A DNA stretch of 35,703 nucleotides from contig CAIXNB010000135.1 in the NCBI GenBank assembly GCA_903920695.1, positions 1 through 35,703 on the forward strand, in the 5' to 3' direction. Made by a program: the position numbers and the translations under genes. This stretch comes from an uncultured beta proteobacterium (lineage in GTDB: Bacteria; Pseudomonadota; Gammaproteobacteria; Burkholderiales; Burkholderiaceae_C). The notes below the pieces were generated by a model. The model was given only the letters and a program-made list of their open reading frames with translations. It ran no database searches and was not told where the DNA came from. Positions 17,058 to 28,506 of this stretch are shown in pieces. Position 1 is the stretch's first letter, and every line of letters begins with the position of its first letter.

Positions 17058-17918
17058 CTACTGCCGCGCCATACGAATATTGGGCGGCAGCACCTGTGCG
17101 TAGCTGCTGCGAAACGGGTTGATGTCCAGACCGCCGCGGCGCGTGTAGCGTGCATAGACGGCGAGGCGCACCGGCTGGCAGCACGTCCAGATGTCCATGA
17201 AAATGCGCTCGACGCATTGCTCGTGAAATTCGTTGTGATTGCGAAAGCTCACCAGGTACTGCAGCAGGCTTTCCTGGTCAATCGGCGTGCCGCTGTAGCT
17301 GATCTGCACGCTGCCCCAATCCGGCTGCCCGGTCACGAGACAATTGCTCTTGAGCAGCTTGCTCACCAGCACCTCGCTGACCGGCGCTTTATCCGCCAGC
17401 ACTTTGAGCAGGTCCGGTGCCGGCGTATAGCGCTCACACGCCACATCGAGTCGGTCCAGACTCAAGCCATCGAGTTCCTGCACCGGCTCGCGGTCGAACA
17501 ATTCGGGCAGCAGGATGCGCACGCCGATGGCGCGCACATTCGCAGCCGGGTCTGGCGTGCCAACGCGCCAGACCGCTTCGCTCAGATCGCGGCGCAGGCG
17601 CTCGCGCACCGCATCGACATCAGCAAAACGCGTGTTGTTGAAGCTGTTGAGGTAGAGCTTGAAGGACTTGCTCTCAATGATATTGGGCGTCTCGCACGGC
17701 ACTGTGAAATGCGCCAGCGCCACCTGCGGCTTGCCGCGCAGATTGAGCCAGCTCAGTTCAAACGCGGTCCACATGTCAGCCCCGACGAAAGGCAGCGATC
17801 CGGCAATGCCGATCTCGGCGCGCTTGGGGGCGCGCAGGATCGGGAATAGCAGCGATGCATCGTACTGGTCGATATAGCTGGCAGCTTTGCCAAGCTGTGA
17901 GTCTTCAGGTCGGTTCAT
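17058..17918 (-). CDS. queF: NADPH-dependent 7-cyano-7-deazaguanine reductase (long, bidomain QueF)
   Basis: The protein has 286 residues. It reduces the nitrile preQ0 to the amine preQ1 in queuosine biosynthesis. The QueF motif ESKSFKLY (82-89) for NADPH binding is followed by two tunnelling-fold halves. The catalytic Cys193 lies in [13 protein letters not shown] with Asp200. Glu230 and His232 in NEFHEQC bind substrate. The length matches the E. coli/Vibrio type. Its ATG overlaps the stop of yaaA by four bases (ATGA), so the two form an operon with yaaA first. Its stop codon lies 13 bases from the palindromic repeats. Confidence 0.95.
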   Translation of the reverse strand: MNRPEDSQLGKAASYIDQYDASLLFPILRAPKRAEIGIAGSLPFVGADMWTAFELSWLNLRGKPQVALAHFTVPCETPNIIESKSFKLYLNSFNNTRFADVDAVRERLRRDLSEAVWRVGTPDPAANVRAIGVRILLPELFDREPVQELDGLSLDRLDVACERYTPAPDLLKVLADKAPVSEVLVSKLLKSNCLVTGQPDWGSVQISYSGTPIDQESLLQYLVSFRNHNEFHEQCVERIFMDIWTCCQPVRLAVYARYTRRGGLDINPFRSSYAQVLPPNIRMARQ

Positions 17919-18688
17919 ATCTGTTTGCGCCGGAAAACGAGACGATCCAGTCCCGAAGCGGCGGCATCAAAGGCGTAGCCCTCGGCGTCGAAACCCATGA
18001 GCTGCTCGGGCATCGTGACGCGCTGTTTGGTGGCATAGCGCGCCATCAGACCACGGGCGCGCTTGGCGTAGAAACTGTTGATCGTGTACTTGCCCGCGCG
18101 GTATTCCTGAAATACGCAATCAATGACGCGCGCCTTGAGCGTCTTCAAGTCAACCGCCTTGAAATATTCCTGCGAAGCCAGGTTCACCACCAGTGGCGCC
18201 ACTTCGGCGCGCAAGCGCTGGTTCAGGTAGCCGGAAATCCGGCTGCCCCAGAACTGATACAGGTTGCGGCCCTGCGCGTTCTCCAGCGCCGTGCCCATTT
18301 CGAGCCGATAGGGCTGCATCCAGTCGAGCGGCCGCAGCACACCGTACAGACCGCTCAGAATGCAGACGTGATCCTGCAACCAGGCCAGCTCAGGCGCAGC
18401 GAGGCTATTTGCTTGCAGCCCCTGGTAGACGTCGCCATTGAAGGCCAGCACCGTCTGCTTGGCGTTGTGTGCGCTAAAGCGCGGACGCCAGGCCTGATAA
18501 CGTGCCACATTCAACTGCGCCAGGGCGTCACTCAGACCCATCAACGTTGCAAGCTGTTGCGGGGATTTCTGGCGCAGCAAGCCGATCAATTCGGCTGACT
18601 GTTCGACAAACAGCGGTTTGGTGTGCGCGATATCGGGCGCTGGCGGCTCGAAATCAAGCGATTTGGCAGGTGAGAGAAGAAACAGCAT
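17915..18688 (-). CDS. yaaA: Peroxide stress protein YaaA (UPF0246)
   Basis: The protein has 257 residues of the DUF328/YaaA family. It begins with the family hallmark [12 protein letters not shown] and contains [22 protein letters not shown] and [10 protein letters not shown], and ends with VFRRK. In E. coli YaaA limits free iron and DNA damage during peroxide stress and is under OxyR. Here it is divergent from ahpC-ahpF with OxyR-like half-sites in between, so a shared peroxide response is likely (inference). It is the first gene of a two-gene operon with queF (four-base overlap). The start lacks a strong ribosome binding site. Confidence 0.93.
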   Translation of the reverse strand: MLFLLSPAKSLDFEPPAPDIAHTKPLFVEQSAELIGLLRQKSPQQLATLMGLSDALAQLNVARYQAWRPRFSAHNAKQTVLAFNGDVYQGLQANSLAAPELAWLQDHVCILSGLYGVLRPLDWMQPYRLEMGTALENAQGRNLYQFWGSRISGYLNQRLRAEVAPLVVNLASQEYFKAVDLKTLKARVIDCVFQEYRAGKYTINSFYAKRARGLMARYATKQRVTMPEQLMGFDAEGYAFDAAASGLDRLVFRRKQI

Positions 18689-18856
18689 GATGAAAGAATG
18701 GACGGTATCAAGTCGGCATGAAAAACGGATTGTCAGGCCTGCACGCCACGCCTATGATGGCTGCGCCGATCCAGCATGGCGCCGCCACGGATCAAACGGG
18801 CGCACACAGGCCGCAAGTATGCAGGACTTTTGTTCAAAACTGATGGCGCTTGCCAT

Positions 18857-18918
18857 ATAGGAATTGGCTATTAATAGCTTTAATTTAATAAATCACTAAG
18901 TCGATAGCTTTCAACTAA
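18857..18918 (+). promoter_or_regulatory. OxyR-like half-sites in the yaaA / ahpC intergenic region
   Basis: ATAG-N7-CTAT occurs at 18857-18871 and ATAG-N7-CTAA at 18904-18918. ATAG-N7-CTAT is the core spacing of OxyR tetramer sites (ATAG-N7-CTAT-N7-ATAG-N7-CTAT). The first block also contains the 10-bp palindrome CTATTAATAG. The region is much more AT-rich than its surroundings and lies 57-118 bases before ahpC. It separates two peroxide-defence transcription units. The third and fourth quarter-sites are not well matched, so the exact register is uncertain. Confidence 0.5.
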
Positions 18919-18974
18919 ACTTCATCCATCGGCTCACCACCGAGACCATTTTTAACTTTCCACAGGAGTCTTCC

Positions 18975-19538
18975 ATGTCTTTGATCAATACCGAAATCAA
19001 GCCTTTCAGCGCCACAGCCTTCCACGCCGGCAAGTTCGTTCCCGTCAACCAGGACAGCCTCAAGGGCAAGTGGTCGGTGGTGATGTTCTACCCGGCCGAC
19101 TTCACCTTTGTCTGCCCGACCGAACTCGAAGACATGGCCGACAACTACGCCGAATTCCAGAAGCTGGGCGTTGAGATCTACAGCGTGTCCACCGACACCC
19201 ACTTTGCCCACAAGGCCTGGCACGATACATCGGAAGCCATCAAGAAGGTTAACTACGTGATGATCGGCGACCCGACCGGCACGTTGACGCGCAACTTCGA
19301 TGTGATGATCGAAGAAGCCGGTCTGGCCCTGCGTGGCACTTTCGTGATCAATCCCGAAGGCCTGATCAAACTGTGCGAAATCCATGACAACGGCATCGGC
19401 CGCGACGCCACGGAACTGCTGCGCAAGGTCAAGGCCGCGCAGTACGTCGCCAGCCACCCGGGTGAAGTCTGCCCCGCCAAATGGACTGCCGGCGCCGCCA
19501 CCCTGAAGCCCTCGCTCGACCTCGTCGGCAAGATCTAA
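18975..19538 (+). CDS. ahpC: Alkyl hydroperoxide reductase subunit C (2-Cys peroxiredoxin)
   Basis: The protein has 187 residues, with AGGAG six bases before the ATG. It reduces hydrogen peroxide and organic peroxides in the cytoplasm. The peroxidatic Cys47 is in [13 protein letters not shown] and the resolving Cys166 in GEVCPAKW, with the C-terminal helix to KI complete. The length is identical to the AhpC1 type of enterobacteria. It is followed after 27 bases by its reductase ahpF on the same strand. OxyR-like half-sites lie upstream. Confidence 0.97.
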   Translation: MSLINTEIKPFSATAFHAGKFVPVNQDSLKGKWSVVMFYPADFTFVCPTELEDMADNYAEFQKLGVEIYSVSTDTHFAHKAWHDTSEAIKKVNYVMIGDPTGTLTRNFDVMIEEAGLALRGTFVINPEGLIKLCEIHDNGIGRDATELLRKVKAAQYVASHPGEVCPAKWTAGAATLKPSLDLVGKI

Positions 19539-19565
19539 ATCTCAACTCGAAAAAGGATGCACACC

Positions 19566-21128
19566 ATGTTGGACGACGACCTCAAGACCCAGCTCCAGGC
19601 TTATCTGGAACGGGTGACGCAGCCGTTTGAACTGGTGGCATCCCTGGATGATTCGGACAGCTCCCGCGAAATGGGGAGTCTGCTGCAAAGTATTGCCAGC
19701 CTCTCCGACAAGATCACGCTGCGCACCGATGGCACGGACGCGCGCAAGCCCTCCTTCAGCCTGCGCCGCAGTGGCACCAAGATGAGTCTGCGCTTTGCCG
19801 CGATTCCGCTCGGCCACGAATTCACGTCCCTGGTGCTGGCCCTGTTGTGGACCGGCGGCCACCCACCGAAAGTGGAGGCGGACCTCATCGAACAAATCAA
19901 GGCCCTGGACGGCGACTTCAACTTTGAAGTCTATATGTCCCTGACCTGCCACAACTGCCCGGACGTGGTGCAAGCCCTGAGCCTGATGGCTGTGCTCAAT
20001 CCGCGCATCAAGACCGTGGTCATCGACGGCGGATTGTTCCAGGCCGAAGTCGAGCAACGCCAGATCATGGCCGTGCCCAGCGTCTACCTGAACGGCGCGC
20101 ACTTCGGCTCGGGACGCATGGACGTGGCTGAGATTCTCGCCAAACTCGATACCGGCACGGCTGCGCGTGACGCCGCCAAGCTCTCGACCAAGGCGCCCTA
20201 CGACGTGCTGATCGTCGGCGGCGGTCCAGCCGGCGCAGCAGCAGCGGTGTACGCGGCGCGCAAGGGCATCCGCACCGGCATCGCCGCTGAGCGTTTCGGC
20301 GGCCAGGTCAACGACACGCTGGCAATCGAGAACTACATCTCGATCCCCGAAACCGACGGACCCAAATTCGTTGCCGGTCTCGAAGCGCACGTCAAAGCCT
20401 ATGATGTGGACGTCATGAACCTGCAGCGCGCCGACAAGCTGATCCCGGCCGCCACACCGGGCGGCCTGATCGAACTGCAACTGGCCAATGGCGCCACGCT
20501 CAAGTCGCGCAGCGTCATCCTGACCACCGGCGCACGTTGGCGCAACGTCAATGTGCCGGGCGAGCAGGAATACAAGAACCATGGCGTCGCCTATTGCCCG
20601 CATTGCGACGGCCCGCTGTTCAAGGGCAAGCAGGTGGCGGTGATCGGTGGCGGCAATTCCGGCGTCGAGGCGGCCATCGACTTGGCCGGCGTTGTTGCCC
20701 ACGTCACCCTGCTGGAATTTCTGCCCGAACTGCGCGCCGACGCCGTGTTGGTGAAGAAGCTCAAGAGCCTGCCCAACGTCACGATTCTCAGCAACGCCCA
20801 GACCACCGAGATCACCGGTGCCAACGGCAAGGTCAACGGTATGCGCTACACCGAGCGTGCCACGGGTCAGAGCCAGCACATCGCACTCGAAGGCGTATTC
20901 GTGCAGATCGGCCTGGTGCCCAATACCGAATGGCTCAAGGGCACTGTGGAGCTGAGCAAGCACGGCGAGATCGTGATCGACGCCAAAGGCCAGACCTCGC
21001 TGCCCGGCGTTTTCGCCGCCGGCGACGTAACAACCGTGCCCTACAAGCAGATCATCATCGCCACTGGCGAAGGTGCCAAAGCGGCGCTGAGCGCGTTTGA
21101 TTACCTGATCCGCACGCCCGCGCCTTGA
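19566..21128 (+). CDS. ahpF: Alkyl hydroperoxide reductase subunit F (NADH:peroxiredoxin reductase)
   Basis: The protein has 520 residues from ATG 19566. An in-frame ATG nine bases earlier (19557) sits directly on the AAAAGG Shine-Dalgarno, so 19566 ([10 protein letters not shown]) is preferred. It transfers electrons from NADH to AhpC. The N-terminal double thioredoxin-like domain carries CHNC (Cys128/Cys131). The flavoprotein part has the FAD loop [11 protein letters not shown] near 217, the redox centre CPHC (Cys344/Cys347) and the NADH loop [11 protein letters not shown], ending with [14 protein letters not shown]. All parts needed for function are intact. It lies 27 bases after ahpC and is surely co-transcribed with it. 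Confidence 0.96.
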   Translation: MLDDDLKTQLQAYLERVTQPFELVASLDDSDSSREMGSLLQSIASLSDKITLRTDGTDARKPSFSLRRSGTKMSLRFAAIPLGHEFTSLVLALLWTGGHPPKVEADLIEQIKALDGDFNFEVYMSLTCHNCPDVVQALSLMAVLNPRIKTVVIDGGLFQAEVEQRQIMAVPSVYLNGAHFGSGRMDVAEILAKLDTGTAARDAAKLSTKAPYDVLIVGGGPAGAAAAVYAARKGIRTGIAAERFGGQVNDTLAIENYISIPETDGPKFVAGLEAHVKAYDVDVMNLQRADKLIPAATPGGLIELQLANGATLKSRSVILTTGARWRNVNVPGEQEYKNHGVAYCPHCDGPLFKGKQVAVIGGGNSGVEAAIDLAGVVAHVTLLEFLPELRADAVLVKKLKSLPNVTILSNAQTTEITGANGKVNGMRYTERATGQSQHIALEGVFVQIGLVPNTEWLKGTVELSKHGEIVIDAKGQTSLPGVFAAGDVTTVPYKQIIIATGEGAKAALSAFDYLIRTPAP

Positions 21129-21189
21129 TCGCGCCGTTGGCGGCAGCGGCGGCCCGGTAAAATCGGATCAGCTTCCACCTTTTGTATGG

Positions 21190-21211
21190 AACGGCACCTG
21201 CGGGTGCCGTT
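21190..21211. terminator. Perfect 9-bp hairpin between ahpF and valS
   Basis: AACGGCACC and GGTGCCGTT pair perfectly around a TGCG loop, ending 20 bases before the valS start. The following CGTCATTTA is only weakly T-rich, so it is either a modest terminator for ahpCF or a structure in the valS leader. TAAAAT at 21158-21163 could be a -10 element for valS, which would place the hairpin in the transcript. Confidence 0.5.
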
Positions 21212-21231
21212 CGTCATTTACCCCCTGCGCC

Positions 21232-24216
<2,985 letters not shown>

Positions 24217-24239
24217 AGACCGGCTCACCTACTGTCAAG

Positions 24240-24299
24240 CCGGACTCGATCCGGCATCCAGTGCCACGCGAACCGTGGATTGCGGATCAGGTCCGCAAT
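24240..24299. repeat. Palindromic intergenic repeat downstream of valS
   Basis: CCGGA-CTCGA-TCCGG (24240-24254) and ATTGCGGA/TCCGCAAT arms at 24279-24299 around the loop TCAGG form two hairpins. The second has the same loop and architecture as the unit at 16903-16923, and both are followed by GACAAA. They are members of one repeat family. Located between the convergent valS and tusA-like genes, they may also act as transcript ends. Confidence 0.7.
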
Positions 24300-24317
24300 G
24301 ACAAATACCGTAAGTTC

Positions 24318-24545
24318 CTAGCGCCGCCGCAATACGTGCGTGAACTCGGTGCCAACAGTCAACTGTTCCAGCAGTTCATTGCCAGTCTGCTTGGCAAAAG
24401 CCTGAAAGTCGCGCACGGAACCGGCATCGGTTGCGAGCACGCGCAGGGTCTGGCCGCTTTGCATCTCGGACAGTGCTTTTTTGGCTTTCAGGATGGGCAA
24501 GGGGCAGTTCAGGCCGCGGGCGTCAAGCTCTTTGTCGATGTGCAT
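24318..24545 (-). CDS. TusA/SirA-family sulfur carrier protein
   Basis: The protein has 75 residues from the ATG at 24545, with AAGGAA eight bases upstream; the frame is open to 24605 but without a matching signal. It has the family pattern DARGLNCPLPILKAKKAL with the persulfide-carrying Cys14 in CPxP, followed by a compact beta-alpha fold (LRVLATDAGSVRDFQAFAKQTG). TusA-family proteins relay sulfur in tRNA thiolation, molybdenum-cofactor work or sulfur metabolism. Which role applies here is not determined, as genomes often carry several paralogues. It lies downstream of the NUDIX and cysM genes on the same strand. Confidence 0.9.
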   Translation of the reverse strand: MHIDKELDARGLNCPLPILKAKKALSEMQSGQTLRVLATDAGSVRDFQAFAKQTGNELLEQLTVGTEFTHVLRRR

Positions 24546-24653
24546 CGGGGTTCCTTGGAATGGGCGCGATAGTAATACTTTGAGGGACAGACCGTAGTTA
24601 CACAAAGTGAAGAAACTCTGTCCACACCAGATACCGGGATGTTCGCCGACGTG

Positions 24654-25184
24654 TCAACGCCGTTTCGGAAACCCAACAAACTGCGGCTCATGACCGCGCG
24701 AGCGCAACCAGTCAGCCAGGGCATAACCGGTACCGGCCGGCCAGCATTTGACGTCGGCCAGTTCCATCAGCCGGTAATCCACCAATTCCGCTGACAGCCG
24801 CACCTCGCCATCGCAGACCGCGTGGTAGGCGATGATGACCTGGTTCATGCGCTGGAAGTCATAGGCACCAATCAGATTGAGTGCGCTCGTCTCCAGGTTG
24901 GTTTCTTCCTTGATCTCACGGCTCATGCCGCCTTGGGGTGTCTCGCCGGCCTCCATGAAGCCGGTGATCAGCGCAAACATCTTGCCCGGCCAGGCTGCGT
25001 TCTGCGCCAGCAAGACCTTGCCCTGGTATTCGATCACCGCCGCCAGCACCGGCGTCGGGTTGTTCCAGTGCGTGTAATCGCAGGCGCTGCAGCGCAGGCG
25101 CTCCCTGTCGCCGCCGTCCTCGGCTTGCGTGATCAGACTCAGCGGCGTGGCGCACTGTGGGCAGAAACGAAAAGATGACCTCAT
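24654..25184 (-). CDS. NUDIX hydrolase with N-terminal zinc ribbon
   Basis: The protein has 176 residues from the ATG at 25184; the longer open frame overlaps cysM and is rejected. An N-terminal zinc ribbon has Cys8/Cys11 (CPQC) and Cys32/Cys35 (CSAC). The Nudix box is complete at 75-97: GFMEAGETPQGGMSREIKEE and on, matching Gx5Ex7REUxEExGU apart from the last position. NudC-like proteins of this layout cleave NAD-type or nucleoside-diphosphate substrates; the actual substrate is unknown. It begins 25 bases after the cysM stop, so it is probably co-transcribed. Confidence 0.88.
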   Translation of the reverse strand: MRSSFRFCPQCATPLSLITQAEDGGDRERLRCSACDYTHWNNPTPVLAAVIEYQGKVLLAQNAAWPGKMFALITGFMEAGETPQGGMSREIKEETNLETSALNLIGAYDFQRMNQVIIAYHAVCDGEVRLSAELVDYRLMELADVKCWPAGTGYALADWLRSRGHEPQFVGFPKRR

Positions 25185-25209
25185 GGGAAAAGCTTTCTCA
25201 AAAGGGCCG

Positions 25210-26112
25210 TCAGGCCGGGAAGACGCCGGTGGACAGATAGCGGTCGCCACGGTCGCAGACGATGAAAACGATGGTGGCATTGCTTTCGCGCTTGGCAATT
25301 TCCTGCGCCACCCAGCAGGCGCCTGCGGCAGAAATGCCGCCAAAGATACCTTCCTCGCGCGCGAGACGCCGGCACATGTCTTCAGCCATCTCCTGGCTGA
25401 CGTACAGCAGTTCATCGACATGGGCCGGGTTGTAGATCTTGGGCAGGTACTCCTGCGGCCACTTGCGGATGCCGGGGATGCGCGAACCATCGGTCGGCTG
25501 CACACCGATGATCTTTACGGCCGGGTTCTTTTCCTTCAGGAATTGGGAGACTCCCGTGATGGTACCGGTGGTCCCCATGGCGCTGACAAAGTGCGTGACC
25601 TGCCCCTTGGTGTCGGCCCAGATTTCGGGACCGGTGGTCTCGTAATGAATGCGCGGATTGTCGGCATTGGCAAACTGGTCCAGCACATGGCCCTTACCAT
25701 CCGCCTGCATGTGCAGGGCCAGGTCACGCGCGTACTCCATGCCACCGCTCTTGGGCGTGAGAATCAGTTCGGCGCCGAACGCCTTCATGGTCTGGGCGCG
25801 CTCGATTGACAGGTCTTCCGGCATGATCAGGATCATGCGGTAGCCCTTGATGGCGGCCGCCATCGCCAGTGCGATGCCGGTGTTGCCCGAGGTGGCCTCG
25901 ATCAAGGTGTCGCCGGGCTTGATTTCACCGCGCTCCTGGGCCCGGCGGATCATCGACACGGCGGGGCGGTCTTTCACCGAGCCGGCCGGGTTGTTGCCTT
26001 CGAGCTTGGCCAGAATCACGTTGCCGCGTTTGCTGTTCTCCTCGGCGCCAATGCGCTGCAGTCTGACGAGGGGGGTTTTTCCGATGGAATCTTCAATGCT
26101 TGGGTAATTCAT
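25210..26112 (-). CDS. cysM: Cysteine synthase B (O-acetylserine/O-phosphoserine sulfhydrylase)
   Basis: The protein has 300 residues from the ATG at 26112. A GTG three codons earlier is possible, but MNYPSIEDSIGKTPLVRL is the usual start. It is a PLP enzyme of fold type II that makes cysteine from O-acetylserine and sulfide or thiosulfate. Lys47 in NPAGSVKDRPA binds PLP, EATSGNTGIALA contacts the substrate carboxylate, and SAMGTTGTITGVS forms the phosphate loop. It is the first gene of a likely cysM-NUDIX(-tusA) unit. Its promoter lies in the 40 bases before the divergent tRNA-Leu. Confidence 0.95.
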   Translation of the reverse strand: MNYPSIEDSIGKTPLVRLQRIGAEENSKRGNVILAKLEGNNPAGSVKDRPAVSMIRRAQERGEIKPGDTLIEATSGNTGIALAMAAAIKGYRMILIMPEDLSIERAQTMKAFGAELILTPKSGGMEYARDLALHMQADGKGHVLDQFANADNPRIHYETTGPEIWADTKGQVTHFVSAMGTTGTITGVSQFLKEKNPAVKIIGVQPTDGSRIPGIRKWPQEYLPKIYNPAHVDELLYVSQEMAEDMCRRLAREEGIFGGISAAGACWVAQEIAKRESNATIVFIVCDRGDRYLSTGVFPA

Positions 26113-26152
26113 ACCCCACACTGTGCCATAATTCGCGCCTCACCTCATACCA

Positions 26153-26237
26153 GCCTCGGTGGTGGAATTGGTAGACGCGCTGGACTCAAAATCCTGTACC
26201 GAAAGGTGTGCCGGTTCGATTCCGGCCCGAGGCACCA
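26153..26237 (+). tRNA. tRNA-Leu (anticodon CAA)
   Basis: This is an 85-base tRNA with encoded CCA. Acceptor arms GCCTCGG and CCGAGGC pair fully. The D-arm contains GAATTGGTAGA, the anticodon CAA is at 26187-26189 in loop CTCAAAA, a short class II variable arm (ACC-GAAA-GGT) follows, and the T-arm is GCCGG-TTCGATT-CCGGC. The anticodon stem CTGGA/TCCTG has one T-T mismatch (26181 with 26195), where CAGGA/TCCTG would pair completely. The gene is divergent from cysM and followed by its own terminator. Confidence 0.95.
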
Positions 26238-26242
26238 TTTAG

Positions 26243-26277
26243 AAGTCCGGCAAGGTTCAAAACCTTCCGGACTTTTT
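26243..26277 (+). terminator. Rho-independent terminator of tRNA-Leu
   Basis: A long stem begins five bases after the tRNA. AAGTCCGG and CCGGACTT pair outside, AAGGTT and AACCTT pair inside with one bulged C, and five T follow. It ends the tRNA transcript; nothing else on the plus strand reads through it. Confidence 0.88.
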
Positions 26278-26480
26278 CTTTTTCCCTCTGAAAACGTGCT
26301 ATTTGTCGTGCGATAGCGTCCGGCAGAGTATGCCACGTTCCGGGGGCATTTTCGGGACGGCACCTCAGGGATGACCTGGGCTTCGCTGACACAACAAGGC
26401 TCTGCCTATCGCGAGAATTTGCAATGACGGCACGGGTGCGAAGGCGCGCTTTCGTGTTTTGATATTTCAGTGTCGAAGTA

Positions 26481-26927
26481 CTAGCCCGCAATGTCAGGCT
26501 CTACGAGCGTCGCGAGCTGCGCCAGTGATTCCTGCCAGCCTAGGTAACACATTTCAAGCGGAATTGCGTCAGGAATGCCGCTCTGGCTAATGCTCAATTC
26601 GGTGCCACACACGACCGACTTGAGGGAAACAGTCACCTCAAGCACGCCGGGTAAGTTGGGGTCCTCGAATTTGTCGGTATACCGAATCCGCTCGTTTGGA
26701 ACCAGTTCGAGGTAGTCACCACCGAAGGCGTGCGCATTGCCGCTCGTGAAGTTGTGGAACGACATTCGGAATGAACCGCCGACGCGAGCGTCCATGTGAT
26801 GCACGGTGCAGGTAAACCCGTAGGGTGGAATCCATTTCGCCAACGCGCCGGCATCAATGAAGGCGCGATAAACCTTGTCGGGCGTGGTGCGAAGGACGCG
26901 ATGCAGACGGACTGTGCGGTCGGACAT
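26481..26927 (-). CDS. SRPBCC (AHSA1/START-like) domain protein
   Basis: The protein has 148 residues, with AAGGATCC upstream of the ATG at 26927. It has the Activator-of-Hsp90-homologue-like pattern: RVLRTTPDKVYRAFIDAGALAKW near the start, GGSFRMSFHN in the middle, and a C-terminal helix CYLGWQESLAQLATLVE. These single-domain helix-grip proteins bind hydrophobic ligands; no specific role can be given. It lies 243 bases beyond the tRNA-Leu and converges on it, in the accessory-looking stretch between the tRNA and the secretion operon. The region 26278-26480 between them contains no gene I can support. Confidence 0.88.
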   Translation of the reverse strand: MSDRTVRLHRVLRTTPDKVYRAFIDAGALAKWIPPYGFTCTVHHMDARVGGSFRMSFHNFTSGNAHAFGGDYLELVPNERIRYTDKFEDPNLPGVLEVTVSLKSVVCGTELSISQSGIPDAIPLEMCYLGWQESLAQLATLVEPDIAG

Positions 26928-26954
26928 GGGATGGATCCTTGCTGGTTGGAAACT

Positions 26955-27236
26955 ATGCGTTGGAAGGGCCTTCTTGCAGCATCCGGGTCATTCGGGTTCT
27001 TGCTGCTGAGGACGATGCCGCTGCTGGGCGACAAGCATAAGTTGCCGATGGATTCACGCGTTGTCCGGCAGGTCTTTCACTCCTGCTACCACCGGGTCAC
27101 CGGGGTGGCGATTGCCGCGTCAATTGGCCACGCCCTGGCGGGCCGGCCGTTGCTGTCCGCGTGCACGGGCGGCATCGCGCTGAACTTAACGCGGCCCGCT
27201 GCCGTGATCTGGGCTGTAACGCAACTCAAGCGCTAA
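26955..27236 (+). CDS. Hypothetical small membrane protein
   Basis: The protein has 93 residues from ATG 26955, with TTGGAA just upstream. It has hydrophobic segments near 4-20 (KGLLAASGSFGFLLL), 47-60 (VTGVAIAASIGHALAG) and 66-90 (LSACTGGIALNLTRPAAVIWAV), compatible with two or three membrane spans. I do not recognise the family. Only 27 bases separate it from the divergent SRPBCC gene, too few for two independent promoters, which lowers confidence. The open frame extends back to 26796 across that gene. Confidence 0.4.
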   Translation: MRWKGLLAASGSFGFLLLRTMPLLGDKHKLPMDSRVVRQVFHSCYHRVTGVAIAASIGHALAGRPLLSACTGGIALNLTRPAAVIWAVTQLKR

Positions 27237-27400
27237 GCCGCGCTCCTGGCACTTTCCGATCCTCTCAGGCACAGGCATCAGCGACCGCGCAGATTGACCC
27301 GTTGGCCCCGTTTTGCAGCGTGCTTGCTGCGAAAGGTGATGCTTGCGTCGGCACAGAGCTCTCCTCGAACCGCCGCTGCCAATTGTTTGATAATCAGCAT

Positions 27401-27730
27401 ATGAACGCTTCCTTGGCCCACCAACTCCCAAGCATTGCTGCTTTGTGCCAACGCTGTGGCGTGGCGCATCTGGAGTTGTTCGGCTCGGCCACGTGCGCTG
27501 AGTTCAATCCCGAATCAAGTGACTTTGACTTTCTGGTTGAGCTCGACCCCAACAGCCAAGGATCGCCCGCCAGGCGCTGGATTGAACTAGCTGAGGAACT
27601 TGAGAAATTATTGGGGCGGCACGTTGATCTGGTGAACCCGCGCTATATCCGCAATCCCTACTTTGCACAGGCCGTCAACGCCAGCCGCATCGTGATCTAT
27701 GACCGGCAAATCACCCAAGCTGTTGGTTGA
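27401..27730 (+). CDS. mntA: MntA-like nucleotidyltransferase antitoxin (MNT domain)
   Basis: The protein has 109 residues. The minimal nucleotidyltransferase signature is LFGSATCAEFNPESSDFDFLVEL, with Gly28-Ser29 and the metal-binding Asp41 and Asp43 (GSx11DxD). In characterised pairs MntA transfers AMP to a tyrosine of its HEPN toxin and so neutralises it. The ATG at 27401 follows TTGATAAT closely, so the promoter is either upstream or the message is nearly leaderless. Its end overlaps the next gene by 32 bases, the usual tight coupling of this toxin-antitoxin type. The longer frame from 27161 has no support. Confidence 0.82.
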   Translation: MNASLAHQLPSIAALCQRCGVAHLELFGSATCAEFNPESSDFDFLVELDPNSQGSPARRWIELAEELEKLLGRHVDLVNPRYIRNPYFAQAVNASRIVIYDRQITQAVG

Positions 27731-28001
27731 TGCGCTGGGCGCTATTGGGTCCGCGCCGGATTTCGTTGGTGACTGCACGCTGGCAAACTACGCCACGGAC
27801 AAGATGCGCCGATCAGCGGTAGAGCGCCAGCTTGAAATTCTCGGTGAAGCTTGTTCGCGCCTGGCCAAGTTGGAGCCTGCACTCGTTGGATCAGTAACCA
27901 ACTTGAAACTGGCCATCGATCTGCGCAACCGTATCATTCACGGGTATGACGCTGTCGATGATGAGATTGTTTACCGCGCCGTCCTGAGGGATTTGGATTG
28001 A
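27699..28001 (+). CDS. hepT: HepT-like HEPN toxin, slightly short at the C-terminus
   Basis: The protein has 100 residues of the DUF86/HEPN family. The ribonuclease motif RNRIIHGY has Arg76, His81 and Tyr83 (Rx4HxY), the tyrosine being the site adenylylated by MntA in studied systems. The all-alpha body includes MRRSAVERQLEILGEACSRL, typical of the family. The protein stops at AVLRDLD, about 10-15 residues before the end of most relatives, where a final helix is expected, so the toxin may be weakened. It is translationally coupled to mntA. Confidence 0.8.
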   Translation: MTGKSPKLLVDALGAIGSAPDFVGDCTLANYATDKMRRSAVERQLEILGEACSRLAKLEPALVGSVTNLKLAIDLRNRIIHGYDAVDDEIVYRAVLRDLD

Positions 28002-28186
28002 GTCAAGGTGTTCGCAAGATCCTTTGATGCACACGGCGAAGGTAATTGTCGTCACCCAGTCTCCCGACCGTTCGCAAAATGGAAGTCGGTGACAAGCACC
28101 CCAGCGGTACTTCGCTAAAGTTGTTAAGCCTGCTCGATCGCAAGGGATTGGAAGCGCTGGCTACTGGCGCAAAGGAAAGGCGATTT

Positions 28187-28354
28187 ATGGCAAAGAAAAT
28201 AATCTACACGGATGAGACCCTGGGTGACGTCGCGGTGATCGCGGATTTTCTGCCGGCACCCGCAGACCTTGCGCTTCGGGATGACGTTATCAATATCACC
28301 CTGGCGCTGAGCAAGAGCAGCGTTGATCCTAGAAACCGCAGTTGCCCGGGATGA
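28187..28354 (+). pseudogene. Truncated CopG/BrnA-like antitoxin
   Basis: The product has 55 residues from ATG 28187, behind a strong AAGGAAAGG. The N-terminus (KIIYTDETLGDVAVIADFLPAPADLALRDD, then INITLALSKSSVD) resembles the start of a family of ribbon-helix-helix antitoxins of about 85-90 residues. After SVD the frame turns into unrelated residues and stops, losing the helices that complete the DNA-binding fold. No partner toxin is adjacent. Together with the shortened hepT it marks decay in this toxin-antitoxin cluster. The gaps 28002-28186 and 28355-28506 contain no gene I can support. Confidence 0.55.
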
Positions 28355-28506
28355 GGACCGCGCGCAGGCCAGTGAAGAGTATGTGGCGGTTAGTTGGAAT
28401 GCCGAGTGGAAGACCAATTGCAAAACATGACGAACGACACTGCTTGGGTAAGGTCATTCTTTCGTCACCCATCTGTCCGCTATATTCCAGAGTGCTGAGT
28501 AAGGGC

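Noticed and set aside
19542..20963. 473-codon minus-strand ORF
   Set aside because: It is antisense to ahpF, whose redox and nucleotide motifs are all intact; typical GC-bias shadow.
26145..26363. Minus-strand ORF ending in HTFRYRILSPARLPIPP
   Set aside because: This is the antisense translation of tRNA-Leu and its terminator, a well-known false gene call.
26153..28506. Phage or island attachment site made from the tRNA-Leu 3' end
   Set aside because: No second copy of the tRNA 3' end and no integrase gene were seen in the window.
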